The notes under the pieces are model-generated. The model had not been told where the DNA came from, ran no database searches, and saw only the letters and a list, made by a program, of their open reading frames with translations. From NCBI GenBank assembly GCA_021432605.1, contig MU271145.1, positions 62,001 through 126,000 on the forward strand: DNA of 64,000 nt. Reading direction: 5' to 3'. Positions 11,385 to 25,138 of this stretch are shown here, in pieces. Each line of letters begins with the position of its first letter. Position 1 is the stretch's first letter. The stretch comes from Coniochaeta sp. PMI_546 (lineage: Eukaryota > Ascomycota > Sordariomycetes > Coniochaetales > Coniochaetaceae). The position numbers were made by a program, and so were the translations under genes.

Positions 11385-12560
11385 AACAATGTTCTACCCT
11401 TGAGTTGGACACTACTTTTTGCACTCGTAGTGAAAATCTCAGTCGAAGAACAGATTTATGGCGGACGGCCATAGTCCGGTTGCTGTGATAGAGGTGCATT
11501 TGCGTTGCAAAGCAGGGCCATGCACGAGAGTGATGGTTGCGACGTGCGCTAGAACGAACTCTAACGCCCGTCTGTAGGATTTCACATCGGTAGCATCACA
11601 GTTACCCTTTCATTCCCGGAGAATGAACGAACAGTCAGAAACTTCAACAAGTGCAAGACATCCAAGGACACATAGGGAACACGGCTTTGTTGTCGGGAGC
11701 CACGTGGCATGCTACCAGTTGTGACCTGTGGCTGGTTTTATATCTGATTCGGGTTGAGGGTGTCCATATTTATGCCGTTGTGCTGGGGAAGGATCAGGAC
11801 CTTCGACACGGTATCAGATGAAACAGCAAATGAACCAAGGATGAAAGGTGGCGGAATGGATTGAACAGTGCAGGCGGGCAAATACAAGTCATCGACCAGC
11901 AACGCAGTGGAAATAAAGTTTCACGACCAGAGACGAGGCGACTGCTCAACACGCCATGATTTGAAGAAAGTCAGTTTTTGCATGTGATGCGCTCATCTGT
12001 TTTATTCCGTACAAAACACTTGCAGTCCTGATCATTCTTGCTGGGTCACACGGTTGCCCGTGGTAGCGGAGCCAAGCCCAATCAGGGTTAGCGCGACGCC
12101 AATGCAGGGGGGTTGGACGAACCGACACGGCAACACCAAACAGTCAAGTCGAGATTAAACTCCGAGCGGGAAGGAGGGGACTTGGAAGACAGTCTCTCTT
12201 CTTCAACGACAGACCCACGACGGTGACGACACCTGCGGATTATGATAAGGTAAGGTAAGAGGTAAGTCACGACTCCATCAGCCGGAAGAGAACGACAAAG
12301 CGACTATTACGACAGCACCGACACGACACCAAACGCCGCCCACCGCCATATACAACGACGATAAGCACCTGGCCAGAGTGAGCTTTGCTGGCAGTAAACT
12401 ACACAAACCATCGCGCCGCCGGACAGCTTGACAAAAGACCTGCTCCGGGACCTCCTCACGGCGCTGAACATTCGATCCCATTGCGCCGCAAACACCGTCC
12501 TCATCACCTTGCGACAACCAAATGCGACGACCACGAGGATAAATAGAGACCATCCGACTC
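11385..12560. other. intergenic, promoter/leader of nudE
   Basis: No gene was recognised. GGTAAGGTAAGAGGTAAG-like sequence is present near 12250-12265. The leader of the downstream coiled-coil gene is probably here. Confidence 0.4.
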
Positions 12561-14544
12561 ATGGCAGAACCACCATCTTCGCCTCCGAGCGAAAATACCA
12601 GCGTCGAAGATGCCCTTGCTTGGTACAAATCGCAATACGAACAGCTGGAAGCTGAGCTGTCTGAATTCCAGGCGTCCAGCAAGGAGTTGGAGGCTGAGCT
12701 CGAAAAGGACCTTGACGCGGCTGACAAGCGGGAACGATCGCTGCAACAAAAGGCAGAAGCCTTGAGTTACGAAGTCGAGGAGTGGAAGGTAAGACTTACC
12801 CAGCGCAGCAGTCAGTTGATGCGGTATGAAACTGACCACATACCATCTGTAGCGCAAGTACAAGGAGTCGAAGCTCGAAGCGAATGCGGCGCAAAATGCC
12901 CTGGAAAAGGAAATCACCGTCCTCCGAGACGCGAACCGGACATTGCAACTGAAGCTGCGCGACATCGAGGTGGCCAACGATGATTTTGAGCGCCAAGCGC
13001 GCAACACGACCTCGTCTCTATCAGACCTGGAATCCAAGTACAACGTCTCTATCGAAAGAGCGGTCATGCTGGAAGAAGAGATCAAGCTGGGCGAGCAAGA
13101 GCGCGAACAGCTACGGGTCGAAGCACAGCGCTTACGAGAAGAGCTGTCGGACCTCAAGATCGAGGCCGAAATCCTCCAGGACAAGTTGAAGAAGCAGGAA
13201 GAGCGCGAAGAGCGTCATCTGTCGACAATATCGACCGAGATTACTATTCCAGAATCGCCCACATTTGACCAGTCGCCAAACTCGACGGCAAGCTCGCCGC
13301 TTATTTTGACGCCGCCCGATAGTAAAGCTCTCTCGACCGCGGAGACGGTCTCCGAGGCACAGGATCCGCCATCACCACCGATGTCAGACGTCTCAGCGCC
13401 GTTGCCGAAGAAGACGCCAGCCATGAAGACGCCTGCACCGACTACCCGCAAGTCTCGACTACCTTCCGCGGACCACAGCATCACGCCCAAGCCCAAGCAA
13501 TTCAATACATCGATGTCATCTACTCGGAGCTCGGGCGCCCGCGCCGCCACAACCGGCAACGCCGCGCTTCGAACCCCCGCACCACGACCGTCAACCACAA
13601 AACCAACAAGATCAACAAGCCACAAGATCCCGCCCTCCAACTCCCTAACTCAAATCCGCTCCCTCACCGCGCAAATGGCCCGTCTCGAGGCGCGCGTCCA
13701 GTCCGCCCGCTCCAAGCTGCCAGCTCCAATCGCAACCCCACCCCGCGCCTCCCCACGCGGCTCGATAACAGGCAGCGGAGCCTCAAGCGCCATCCCTTCC
13801 ACAGTCACGATCCGCAGCCGCAAGCGCACAATAGGCAGCACCGCCTCCTCCCTCTCGTCCAGCGTTGCCGGCCGTCGGCCGCAGCCAGAAACCGACGACG
13901 CAACACCCACCAACCCGCGGCACAGCCGCGCCGACACCTCCACATCCACGTCCGACTTCCGCAGCTCGACCACGAAATCCCACGTGCCGCGACTTAGTAC
14001 CTCGGGCGCATCCGGCGTCTCGCGGCTCTCCTTCGGTCCGCTACCCAACCGCAACCCTCCGGGCGACGAGTCCTCCTCCCGCCCAAGCAGCCGAGCTAGC
14101 GTCTCTAGCTACGCGGGCATCAACCGGCCGGCCAGCCGCACCGAGTCGTACTCCTCCAACACCATGCCCCCGCCGAGACCGATGAGTCGCACCTCCCTCT
14201 CCGGGGCGAGGACGCCCCTCGGCCGGCCGAGGAGTAGCCTGGGCCAGACCGTGCACGGCACCCAGCACGGCCACGGCGGCCACGGGCACAGCCAGAGCGT
14301 GAGCTACAGCACGGCCGAGATGGAGGAGATGGGCGACGACCTGCGGACGCCGAGCCGGCGGGGCACGTACAGCCGGTTCGATGCCGAGGGAGGGGCGGGG
14401 AGCTCCATACCGGTGCCCGGGAGGAGGAAGAGCGGCGGGAGTGGGCTGCGGGAGCCGAGGAGGAGTACTTCTGGGGCCGGACTTAGAGATGCGAATGGAC
14501 GAGAGATGGAGAGTATGGCTGAGGATGTTGGGGAGACGTATTAG
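12561..14544 (+). CDS. nudE: NudE/NDE1-like dynein-LIS1 pathway coiled-coil protein
   Basis: Two exons (12561-12788 and 12853-14544) are joined over a 64-nt intron, giving about 639 aa. The N-terminal third is a long continuous coiled coil with the NudE-type opening [20 protein letters not shown] and later [18 protein letters not shown] and [20 protein letters not shown]. It is followed by a Ser/Pro/Arg-rich low-complexity C-terminal half with a His/Gly-rich patch. NudE binds LIS1 (NUDF) and dynein at microtubule plus ends and is needed for nuclear migration and distribution in hyphae. The length agrees with fungal NudE proteins. The exon junction falls inside the coiled coil (EEWK|RKYKE), which supports the model. 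The start is the first ATG, and the flanking intergenic regions are unremarkable. Confidence 0.9.
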
Positions 14545-16287
14545 GTCTTCTACTATGTTTCTGGGACGGTTGTCTGGGGGGGTTTTCTCTCTCTACATAT
14601 TTTTTTTTAAAGTGACGGGTGTGTTGGACGATCGTTGATACCTACTTACCAGAACGGTAAACCTTTCTTTTGTCCTTTTTTTTTCATGCCTTTGCGGGTT
14701 TTGATGTATGGCGTGGTGGGTTTCTGATGCTTTACTTTTGCATGGTTACGTGGATGGGGAACAGATGCATGCATTCATGGCGGACGGACTCAAGGATGGG
14801 TTGGCAGGAGAAAGGAATATGGGCTGCTTGGCCGTTTGGTTTAATTATACCTATTAGCCTGTTGATGTCTGAGTTGAAGAAATGGAGATGATAATAACCC
14901 CTATGTTCATTGCTTGTTGCATGACCTTGACGTCTGTACGGACCACAGAGTCGGCGACATCCCCCCTGACAAACTGTAGTTAGTGCTTGAAGGTCCTACG
15001 ATACGAAGTTGGCATCCAATATGGTCGAGAAAAATCCTAACAGGAGAAGGGAAAAAAGTAAAAAAAAATTGCAAGCTCTTTGAATCGAATTGTCAACCTT
15101 GTGCAGGGGCAATGCTAATTTTCTCTGTATGTTTGTAAGACGACCATGTGCCATTGCTGGCGACAGACATTTGGCGTAAAGTGGCATATCAGTAGGGACG
15201 GGGGCGTTGCTGCCTGCGACATGGTTGCCTGGAAGCCTATTCTGGTGAAAGGCCATCACCGTCGCAAAGACCTGGCGGAGACGTTGACGCATCAAGAGGT
15301 AAGTGCAGCCTGTCCTGAGCCAATTGACTCACCAAGACGAGAATCGAGACGTCAAGGGAGCTCCCATGAGATATAAAGCTGTGTTGTTATCGTCGGCTAT
15401 TCCCAGTATGCGGCTCAACTCTATGCAGGCCAATTTGCAAAAGATTGGCATACGTAACCAGTGATCAAAAAGGGATATTGACGACGATATGACCCGGAAG
15501 CGAACCGGGGTATGTCGTATACAGACCGCTCTGCTGGTGTCTCCCAGTACCAGGTGAATATTGAGCACTTCCTCTATTGCTGGCCTTGGATAGGTGAAGA
15601 CTGTGGTTATGCAGGGCTATCAAGGTGCCGTAATGGACTGCTGATGGACCATGTCGTGAGTGACATACATACCTGTAGGGCCTGTTGTCTGTAGCTTGTA
15701 GGGCTGTTTGACGAAGCAACATCGTCGCTGCCCCTCGAAGACAACGTGTAGATGCAGGGTCAGTTCATATCCGGCGTACTGGAAGCATAATTATCGCAGC
15801 ACAGGTCGGACAAGGTACGAGCCGTCACGCAAGCCGATCAACGTCTGTTATGGAGATCGGACGGGCGGTATGAGTACTGCAGTACAAAGGGAGGATCAAT
15901 AGGACCTGAGGCATGTTCCAAAGAGTGTTACTGTGTCTATCCTGCTTATGCAATGCCTCATCGTCGAAACCTTGTTGGCAATCAGGGCAATGAAGGCATT
16001 CCGGAGGCATTTCCGTCTCTTCGCGGAAGGCGGACAAGATGTTGGGGATCTGCGGGCCCCAGTCGCACTAGCGCAGGTCAGAATTTGTTCAAGTGTGGGG
16101 GACTGTTCGCTCGAAATCGCTCTTTCCCCTGTTGGGCATACTGTGGGCCCCTCAGCGTTCTCAGCTCAACTGTTGGGGCGCTGTAAACTCAACGGAGGCG
16201 ACGGCGAAAAGGAAGCGCAACGACGTTAGAACCCCCCCTTCGCCATGAACGCATGAGTCGCGGCGATTTTCGTGGAATTAGGAGGGT

Positions 16288-16316
16288 GAAGCCAGAAGCC
16301 AGAAGCCAGAAGCCTG
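16288..16316. repeat. AGAAGCC short tandem repeat
   Basis: About four consecutive near-identical units GAAGCCA are followed by related AGAAGC units. It is a simple repeat. Confidence 0.8.
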
Positions 16317-16905
16317 AGGTAGAAGCTTGAGGCATGTATCTAGTATCGTAAGATACGGCCACTCATGAGTGATGCCTGTCATTTCTGATGATGCTGGCCC
16401 TTTCGTCCTATCCGGGACTGGACTTCTAGCATGAGAAGTTTAAAGTGACGTGTAGTCCACTTTTTGAAGCTCTACCCCGGGTTTCGTGCTGACTTCCTAA
16501 GCTTATCTTGGACTGGCGTGCCGAGAGAGACACGGCTTCGGTGTTGAGCTGACCCAGGATTGAAGGGTTATTGCTGCAATGCTTCGGGATGAGGAGGCCA
16601 TCAGGGAATCCTGGGGCTGGCTGCATGGAACGCAGTCGACAGCGTCTGTTTCGCGTTGGAACGAGGGGGACAATGAACGATCGAGATGCTGAACCCGGTT
16701 TTCTGCGATGAGCGCTGGATATACTTGGCCTCTGGTACGCAGAGACCACCGACAAGCTCATCAACTACACGTGTACATGCATGATAACAAAGTCGAGCCG
16801 TCCCGACATTTCCCTGCGTCACCCGTGATAGCGAATTCGAGTTGCCGTCGGACGACGGGTTTGCAGAAGTGTCCTGTAAGATGTGTAACATCCACCCCTC
16901 CTGCC

Positions 16906-16985
16906 TAAATCGCCGAGCACAGTAAGCTCTTGTGTCACCTAGATATAAATCGCCGAGCACAGTAAGCTCTTGTGTCACCTAGATA
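16906..16985. repeat. perfect 40-bp tandem duplication
   Basis: The unit 16906-16945 is repeated without mismatch at 16946-16985. It begins TAAATCGCCGAGCACAG and ends with CACCTAGATA. The absence of divergence suggests a recent duplication or an assembly artefact. Confidence 0.95.
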
Positions 16986-18081
16986 TCATGGTGCAGCTTT
17001 TTCTTATCTGATAAAGGGAAGAGAGACGATTGCTCAGAAGCAGGCGTTCAGATTTTGTCAAAAGCGATGATCGCGCCGGCGGCTCAAAAAGCTGTTGAAC
17101 CTCCGGTCCCCGATATGTGCTTTACCCATGAAATCACCCCGGCCGGCGCTGACGTCGATGCTCCTTAGCTCGGTGTTTTCTGTGGTAATCTAAGGTACTC
17201 TTCCCTGAACCCCGACTAAAGCGACCCGAGGGATCCACTCACCCTTTGGAGCTTCCCCAACGTCCGGTGATTAGTCTGATTGGCTGGGCCATTCTGTCTG
17301 GCTGAATCCAATGGTTCTGAGTGGCTGCAAAGTGCCATTAGATCCAGACAGCCTTGATCAGCCTCGTGGAATTGGTTTTTGGGGGACGGCGGACTGGGCG
17401 GGTATGCCAAGGGAGGAGGACCCATCAAAATTTGGCTTGATGGCAACAACCATGCAAGCTTGCTCTCCTCCAATGCAGGACCGAAAGTATATGCGTTCGT
17501 GCCTTCCCGCTTCCCTTTTTCTCCTGGACCATCCTCCGAACTTGAACTCACTTCTGTCCTCTCCTGTCCACTTTACCTCTCAGACACTCTGGATCCTCTC
17601 GCGACCCTTTAACCTAAATCCCTTTCTTGTCTCGATAGGCCGGGGAGATCAGCACTGCGTAATTGCGAGTGCTGCGTTGCTTTACATTTTCTGTTGAGCT
17701 GGGTTGTAATTTGCCCTTTTCCCCGGATAATACCACCGCTTCGACGACTACTCTTCCAGATACCCTTTTCGGCTCTTTGGCATTGATCTTGCGGACGGAA
17801 CAACCCGTCTGTTAATCTTTCTGTCAGTGATTGATTCGACGTGGCCGCGCAAGCGTCGTTCTTTCTCTCGTGCGACACCCGACTCCTCCGGCAGCCTTAT
17901 CAACGTCTGGAGACTGGATAATCAGTGCCGGCAACCTTCAGTCCGCCGGTTCGACTTCGAAACCCAAGAGTTACGAACGGCTTAGTGACGGTTTAGCGTT
18001 TTTTCAACAGCTGCACCAGAGCTTTTACGGATCTCGAGCCTTCGTTAATTCGTAGACCCAATCCACCTACACATCGCGAAG

Positions 18082-21000
18082 ATGACAGAGCTCAACGGCC
18101 ACGGTGTTGCCAATGGCAAGAACCGGATAGTTCCTCACTCTAATGGCAAGGCGACATACTCAGAGAAGCATAAGGTGCCCGAGCACTTTATCGGCGGCAA
18201 CAGGCTCGAAAATGCGCCTGCATCCAAGGTGAAGGACTTTGTTGCCTCGCACGATGGACACACGGTCATTACAAATGTAAGGGCACCCCTGAATCCTTGA
18301 TTGAGGGAGTCACCTTGAGAAGCAGTAGGCTAACTTATGATATTGCAGGTTCTTATCGCGAACAACGGCATTGCTGCCGTCAAAGAGATTCGGTCAGTCC
18401 GTAAGTGGGCGTACGAGACATTCGGCGACGAGCGGGCGATACAATTCACGGTCATGGCCACGCCCGAAGATCTACAGGCCAACGCAGACTACATTCGCAT
18501 GGCCGACCACTACGTAGAAGTCCCAGGTGGCACGAACAACCACAACTATGCCAACGTCGAACTCATTGTCGACATTGCGGAGCGGATGAATGTGCACGCT
18601 GTATGGGCAGGATGGTAAGTGCTCGCGGATGCCAATTGCAACCAGATTTGGAGGGCCGTCTGCTAACTACGAACTCACAGGGGCCATGCATCTGAAAACC
18701 CCAAACTTCCCGAGTCCTTGGCAGCCTCCCCGAAAAAGATCATCTTCATCGGACCCCCCGGTTCAGCCATGCGCTCGCTCGGTGACAAAATTTCCTCCAC
18801 AATCGTCGCCCAGCACGCGAAAGTCCCGTGTATCCCCTGGTCAGGAACTGGTGTTGACCAGGTCGACATTGACGACAAGGGCCTCGTGACCGTTCCTGAC
18901 GATGTCTACATGAAAGGTTGCGTCACATCATGGCAAGAGGGCCTCCAGAAAGCAAAGGAGATTGGTTTTCCAGTCATGATCAAGGCATCTGAGGGCGGTG
19001 GTGGCAAGGGTATCCGGAAATGCACGGGCGAAGAAGGATTTGAGCAGCTGTACAAAGCTGCTGCAAGTGAAATTCCCGGCTCTCCTATCTTTATCATGAA
19101 GCTGGCCGGCAACGCCCGTCATCTGGAGGTCCAACTTCTTGCGGATCAATACGGCAACAACATTTCCATTTTCGGCAGAGATTGCTCAGTTCAGCGTCGG
19201 CATCAGAAGATCATAGAGGAAGCTCCCGTCACAATCGCCAAGCCGGACACATTCAAGGCCATGGAGGATGCGGCAGTCAGACTAGGCAAACTAGTTGGCT
19301 ATGTCTCGGCTGGTACAGTCGAGTATCTATACTCACACTCAGACGACAAGTTCTACTTTCTCGAGCTCAACCCTCGTCTGCAAGTCGAGCACCCAACCAC
19401 CGAAGGCGTTAGCGGTGTGAACCTGCCCGCCGCTCAACTTCAAATCGCTATGGGCATTCCTCTACACCGCATTCGCGACATTCGATTGCTCTACGGCGTG
19501 GACCCCAAGACGGCGACGGAAATTGACTTCGAGTTCAAGACGCCTGAAAGCGAGAAGACCCAAAGGCGGCCAACTCCGAAGGGCCACCTTACTGCTTGCA
19601 GAATTACCTCCGAAGATCCTGGTGAAGGCTTCAAGCCTTCCAATGGTGTAATGCACGAGTTGAACTTCCGCAGTAGCTCAAACGTCTGGGGTTACTTCTC
19701 GGTCGGCACAGCTGGTGGTATCCACAGCTACTCCGATTCTCAATTCGGACACATCTTCGCGTATGGTGAGAACCGTTCTGCTTCACGGAAACACATGGTT
19801 ATCGCCCTCAAGGAATTGAGTATCCGTGGCGACTTCCGAACAACAGTTGAGTATCTTATCAAGCTGCTGGAGACGGAGGCCTTCGAGGAAAACACGATTA
19901 CCACCGGCTGGCTGGATGAGCTAATCTCAAAGAAGCTCACTGCTGAGCGTCCGGACACTATGCTCGCTGTGGTATGTGGAGCTGTCACCAAGGCACACAT
20001 CCAGAGTGAGGCTTGTATGGGTGAATACCGCGCAGGCTTGGAGAAGGGTCAAGTACCGTCTAAAGACATCCTCAAGACCGTCTTCCCGGTCGACTTCATC
20101 TACGAGGGTTATCGGTACAAGTTCACTGTTACACGGTCTAGCATGGACAGCTACCACCTCTTCGTCAATGGCTCCAAGTGTACTGTTGGTGTTCGCGCCC
20201 TCAGTGACGGCGGGCTTCTCGTCCTGCTTGATGGACGGAGTCACAACGTATACTGGAAGGAGGAGGTCGGCGCCACTCGTATCTCAGTCGACAACCGTAC
20301 ATGTCTGCTGGAACAGGAGAACGACCCTACTCAGCTCCGGACACCCAGCCCCGGTAAGCTGGTCAAATACACCGTGGAAAATGGCGAGCACGTCAGCGCT
20401 GGCCAAACATTTGCCGAAGTCGAGGTTATGAAGATGTACATGCCCCTCGTCGCCCAGGAAGACGGAATCGTGCAGCTCATCAAGCAACCTGGTGCGACAC
20501 TTGAGGCCGGTGACATTCTGGGAATTCTTGCCTTGGATGATCCCAGCCGTGTCAAACAGGCGCATCCCTTCCTCGGCCACCTTCCGGAATACGGTACTCC
20601 AGTTGTTGTCGGAAACAAGCCCTCGCAGCGCTTCGGCCTGGCATACGCTATCTTGAAGAATATTCTCCTGGGATTCGACAACCAGGTCATTATGGCGCAG
20701 ACTCTCAAGGAGCTGATTGAGGTTTTGCGCAGCCCTGAGCTCCCTTACAGCGAGTTCAAGGCTCAGTTCTCGGCGCTGCATGCAAGAATTCCTCAGAAGC
20801 TTGACGCGCAGTTCACTCAGATCCTTGACCGGGCCAAATCCCGCGGCGCAGAGTTCCCCTCGCGGACTCTTTACAAGGCTTTCCAGAAATTCATGGAGGA
20901 CAACGTTGCCCCTGGTGATGCAGAGCTTCTCAAGGGTACTATGGCTCCTCTGCTCGAGATTCTCGATCTTTACGCGGAAGGTCCTAAGGTCCGAGAGCTG

Positions 21001-24000
21001 CACGTCATGGCAGATTTGCTCAGCCAGTATGCCGATGTTGAGAGCCTATTCTCTGGCCGCCGTTCCCAAGATGAAGATGTTATCCTGAAACTTCGCGACG
21101 AGAACAAGGATGACATTCAGAAGGTCGTACAGACTGTTCTCTCACACAGCCGTGTGTCTGCCAAGAACAGCCTGGTGCTGGCCATCATGGAGGAGTACCG
21201 TCCAAACCGGCCCAATGTCGGCAATGTTGCGAAGTACATCCGGCCTGTATTGCGTAGACTGGCGGAATTGGAGTCGCGCCAGACAGCCAAGGTTTCGCTC
21301 AAGGCGCGCGAGATTCTCATCCAATGCGCACTGCCTTCGTTGGAGGAGCGGACAGCTCAGTTGGAGCATATTCTTCGCTCTTCCGTGATCGAGTCTCGAT
21401 ACGGTGAAAGTGGCTGGGACCACAGGGAGCCAAGCTTGGATGTCATCAAGGAGGTCGTTGACTCGAAGTACACCGTTTTCGACGTGTTGCCTCTCTTCTT
21501 CGCCCACGAGGATCCCTGGGTTGGCCTTGCTGCCCTTGAAGTCTACGTCCGACGAGCATACCGTGCATATGTGCTAAAGAAGATTGAGTACATCAGCGAC
21601 GAAACTGACACTCCTGCTTTGGTCACTTGGGACTTTTCGCTGCGCAAGATTGGTCAGTCGGAGTTCGGCCTTCCTGTACAATCGCTCGCACCGTCATCAC
21701 CGGCGACTCCCACAGAATTCGCCCTCAAACGAATTAGTTCGATCAGCGACATGTCGTACCTTTCACGCAACATGTCTGAGGAGCCCACTCGCAAGGGCGT
21801 GATTGTTCCTTGCAGGTATATTGATGACGCAGAGGAGGCGCTGGGACGTGCTCTCGATAGCCTCCCGGTCGCTGCCAACAGGCAACCGAAGAAATCAGGC
21901 CTGATTCCCGATTTGAATGGCAAGCGGCGCCCTGCCCCCCCTGCACGCGCTGAGACCTTCGATGAACTCTCCGCCGTCATCAACGTCGCTATCAGAGATG
22001 CCGAGGGTCGGAGTGACCAGGAATTGTTGGGCGAAATTGTGCCCATTGTCGAGAGCCTTCGGTCCGACCTCGCAGCACGTCGTATTCGCCGCCTCACATT
22101 CATCGCTGGTCGCAGTGATGGCTCCTCTCCCGGATACTACACCTTCCGAGGACCCGAGTACATAGAGGACGATAGCATTCGGCACACTGAGCCCGCCCTT
22201 GCTTTCCAGCTTGAACTCGGACGCCTTTCCAACTTCAAGATCAAGCCTGTCTTTACAGAAAACAAGAACATCCACGTTTACGAGGCCATCGGCAAGGGCG
22301 TCGAGACTGACAAGCGGTACTTCACTCGCGCAGTGATCCGGCCAGGACGTCTGCGGGACGAGATTCCCACCGCCGAGTATCTGATTTCCGAGGCAGACCG
22401 TGTGATCAACGACATCTTTGACGCATTGGAGATCATTGGCAACAACAACTCCGACTTAAACCACATGTTCATCAACTTCACTCCTGTATTCCAGCTTCAG
22501 CCGGAGGAGGTCGAGCACTCACTCCAGGGTTTCCTCGACCGCTTCGGTCCTCGTGGCTGGCGTCTGCGCGTCGCTCAGGTCGAAATTCGCATCATCTGCA
22601 CCGATCCTACCACGGGAATGCCGTATCCTCTGCGTGTTATCATTACCAACACGTCTGGGTATGTCATCCAGGTGGAAATGTATGCGGAGCGGAAATCAGA
22701 AAAGGGCGACTGGGTCTTCCACTCTATCGGCGGTACAACCAAGATTGGCGCCATGCATCTGCTGCCCGTCTCCACGCCGTATCCTACTAAGAACTGGCTC
22801 CAGCCGAAGCGGTACAAGGCCCACTTGATGGGAACTCAGTACGTCTACGACTTCCCAGAGCTGTTCCGCCAAGCCATCCAGAACGGCTGGGCCAAGGCTG
22901 TCAAGAAGCATCCTGCTCTTGCCGAAAAGCAACCACCTGTTGGCGAGTGCATAGACTACAATGAGCTCGTCCTCGATGATCATGACAACCTAGCAGAGGT
23001 CTCCCGCGAGCCTGGTACTAACACCTGCGGTATGGTTGGCTGGCTGATCAACGCCCGCACTCCGGAGTACCCGCGCGGCCGCAAGTTCATTGTGGTAGCG
23101 AACGACATCACATACCAGATTGGTTCCTTCGGGCCCAAAGAAGATAGCTTCTTCCATAAGTGCTCTGAGCTTGCCAGGAAGCTTGGCATTCCTCGTGTGT
23201 ACCTTTCTGCCAACTCTGGCGCCCGCCTTGGCCTTGCAAACGAGCTTATGCCTCACTTTGGCGTTGCCTGGAATGATGCTTCGAAGCCGGAGCAGGGATT
23301 CAAGTATCTCTACCTCACTGAAGATGCCAAGAAGCGTTTTGAGAATGATGTCATCACCGAGGAAGTATTCGAGGACGGTGAGAAGCGACACAAGATCGTT
23401 ACCATCATCGGTGCCGAAGATGGCCTCGGCGTGGAGTGTCTGCGGGGCTCTGGTCTCATTGCTGGTGCCACCAGCAGAGCTTACAACGACATTTTCACCA
23501 TCACTTTGGTAACTTGTCGTTCAGTTGGTGAGTCTTTTGTTCAGTTCTAATACTGTGAATAACTTTCGCTAACCATATCCAGGTATCGGTGCTTACTTGG
23601 TTCGTCTCGGTCAACGAGCCGTCCAAATTGAGGGTCAGCCGATCATTCTTACTGGTGCACCCGCCCTGAACAATCTGCTTGGCCGCGAGGTCTATACGTC
23701 CAACCTGCAGCTCGGTGGTACTCAAATCATGTACCGTAACGGCGTTTCCCACATGACTGCCAACGACGACTTCGCTGGTGTCTCGAAGATCGTGGAGTGG
23801 ATGTCGTTTGTGCCAGATAAGCGCAACAACCCCGTACCCATCAGCCCGAGCGTGGACAGCTGGGATCGTGATATCGTCTACACGCCACCTCAGAAGCAAC
23901 CGTATGATGTCCGCTGGATGATTGCCGGCAAGCAAGACGATGATGGGTTCCAGCCAGGCCTCTTCGACAAGGATTCTTTCGTCGAGACTCTTGGCGGTTG

Positions 24001-25138
24001 GGCTCGTACTGTCGTTGTCGGCCGTGCTCGTCTTGGAGGTATTCCTATGGGCGTCATCGGTGTGGAGACTCGCACTGTCGAGAACATCACTCCCGCTGAC
24101 CCGGCCAACCCCGACTCGATCGAGCAGGTCATCAACGAGGCTGGAGGTGTCTGGTACCCCAACTCGGCCTTCAAGACCGCACAGGCGATCAACGACTTCA
24201 ATAACGGTGAGCAGCTGCCGCTGATGATCCTCGCCAACTGGCGTGGCTTCTCGGGTGGTCAACGCGACATGTACAACGAGGTTCTCAAGTACGGTTCGTT
24301 CATCGTCGATGCTCTCGTCAAGTTCGAGCAGCCTATCTTCGTTTACATTCCGCCATTTGGCGAGCTTCGTGGCGGATCATGGGTCGTGGTCGATCCCACC
24401 ATTAACCCTACGGCTATGGAGATGTACGCCGATATCGAGGCTCGTGGTGGTGTTCTCGAACCCGAAGGCATCATCGGCATCAAGTATCGCAAAGACAAGC
24501 AACTGGAGACAATGGCTCGCCTTGATCCAGTTTACGCTGGTCTTAGGAAGCAGTTGGCCGAGAACGGCCTATCGAAGCAGGAGACAGAGGCTATCAAAGA
24601 GAAGATGTCGGCTCGCGAGCAGGAGCTCCTTCCCGTTTACGCTCAAATCGCCATACAGTTCGCCGACCTCCACGACCGTGCCGGTCGCATGAAGGCCAAG
24701 GGCACCATCCGCGACATTCTCGAGTGGCGCAACGCCCGCCGCTTCTTCTACTGGCGCGTGCGCAGACGTCTCAACGAAGAGTATATCCTCCGCCGTATGG
24801 ACACCGTCACTGCCAGCTCGACCAGCAACGCCACCTCCTCGCCGCAATCTCGTGCCCGTCACCTGCAGCACCTCGCTGCCTGGTGCGGCATCGAGAACTT
24901 TGACAAGAGCGATCGCGAGGTTGCTGTCTGGTACGAAGAGAACCGCAAGACTGTCCACGATAAGCTTGAGGCGCTCAAGGCGGAGGCTGTTGCAAGCCAG
25001 GTCCGGGATCTGGTTCGCACTAGCTCAGTGGCTGCCAAGGATTCAACCTCCAGCGCGGCGTGGAAGGGCGTTCGTGACTTACTCAGTGTCATGCCTGTTG
25101 AGGAGAAGGAGAAGGTTCTCAAGTTCTTGACGTCGTGA
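18082..25138 (+). CDS. ACC1: acetyl-CoA carboxylase (multidomain, biotin-dependent)
   Basis: Four exons (18082-18276, 18349-18614, 18681-23527, 23583-25138) join in phase to about 2287 aa, the normal size for the fungal cytosolic enzyme. It carboxylates acetyl-CoA to malonyl-CoA, the committed step of fatty-acid synthesis and the source of polyketide extender units. In order the sequence shows the biotin carboxylase domain ([18 protein letters not shown]; the ATP-grasp glycine loop [27 protein letters not shown]) and then the biotin carboxyl carrier domain with EVMKMYMP. The biotinylated Lys codon is 20431-20433. The long central region and the carboxyltransferase N and C lobes follow ([26 protein letters not shown]). 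The second intron splits the Trp codon of HAVWAGWGHASENP, a conserved spot. The gene is clearly functional in appearance and is housekeeping. It is preceded by a long C/T-rich leader. Confidence 0.98.

Larger units (their letters stand above)
14545..18081. other. long intergenic region with short tandem repeats; leader of ACC gene at its right end
   Basis: No coding gene was supported in about 3.5 kb. It contains an AGAAGCC microsatellite (about 16288-16316) and a perfect 40-bp tandem duplication (16906-16985). From about 17500 the plus strand is C/T-rich, consistent with the promoter and 5' leader of the acetyl-CoA carboxylase gene. A 5'-UTR intron is possible but was not resolved. Confidence 0.5.

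Noticed and set aside
12504-13184. Long minus-strand frame opposite nudE (226 codons)
   Set aside because: It is a shadow of the coiled-coil coding strand; Ser/Arg-rich without domain features.
20284-21003. Long minus-strand frame within acetyl-CoA carboxylase (239 codons)
   Set aside because: Antisense shadow of a strongly conserved coding region.
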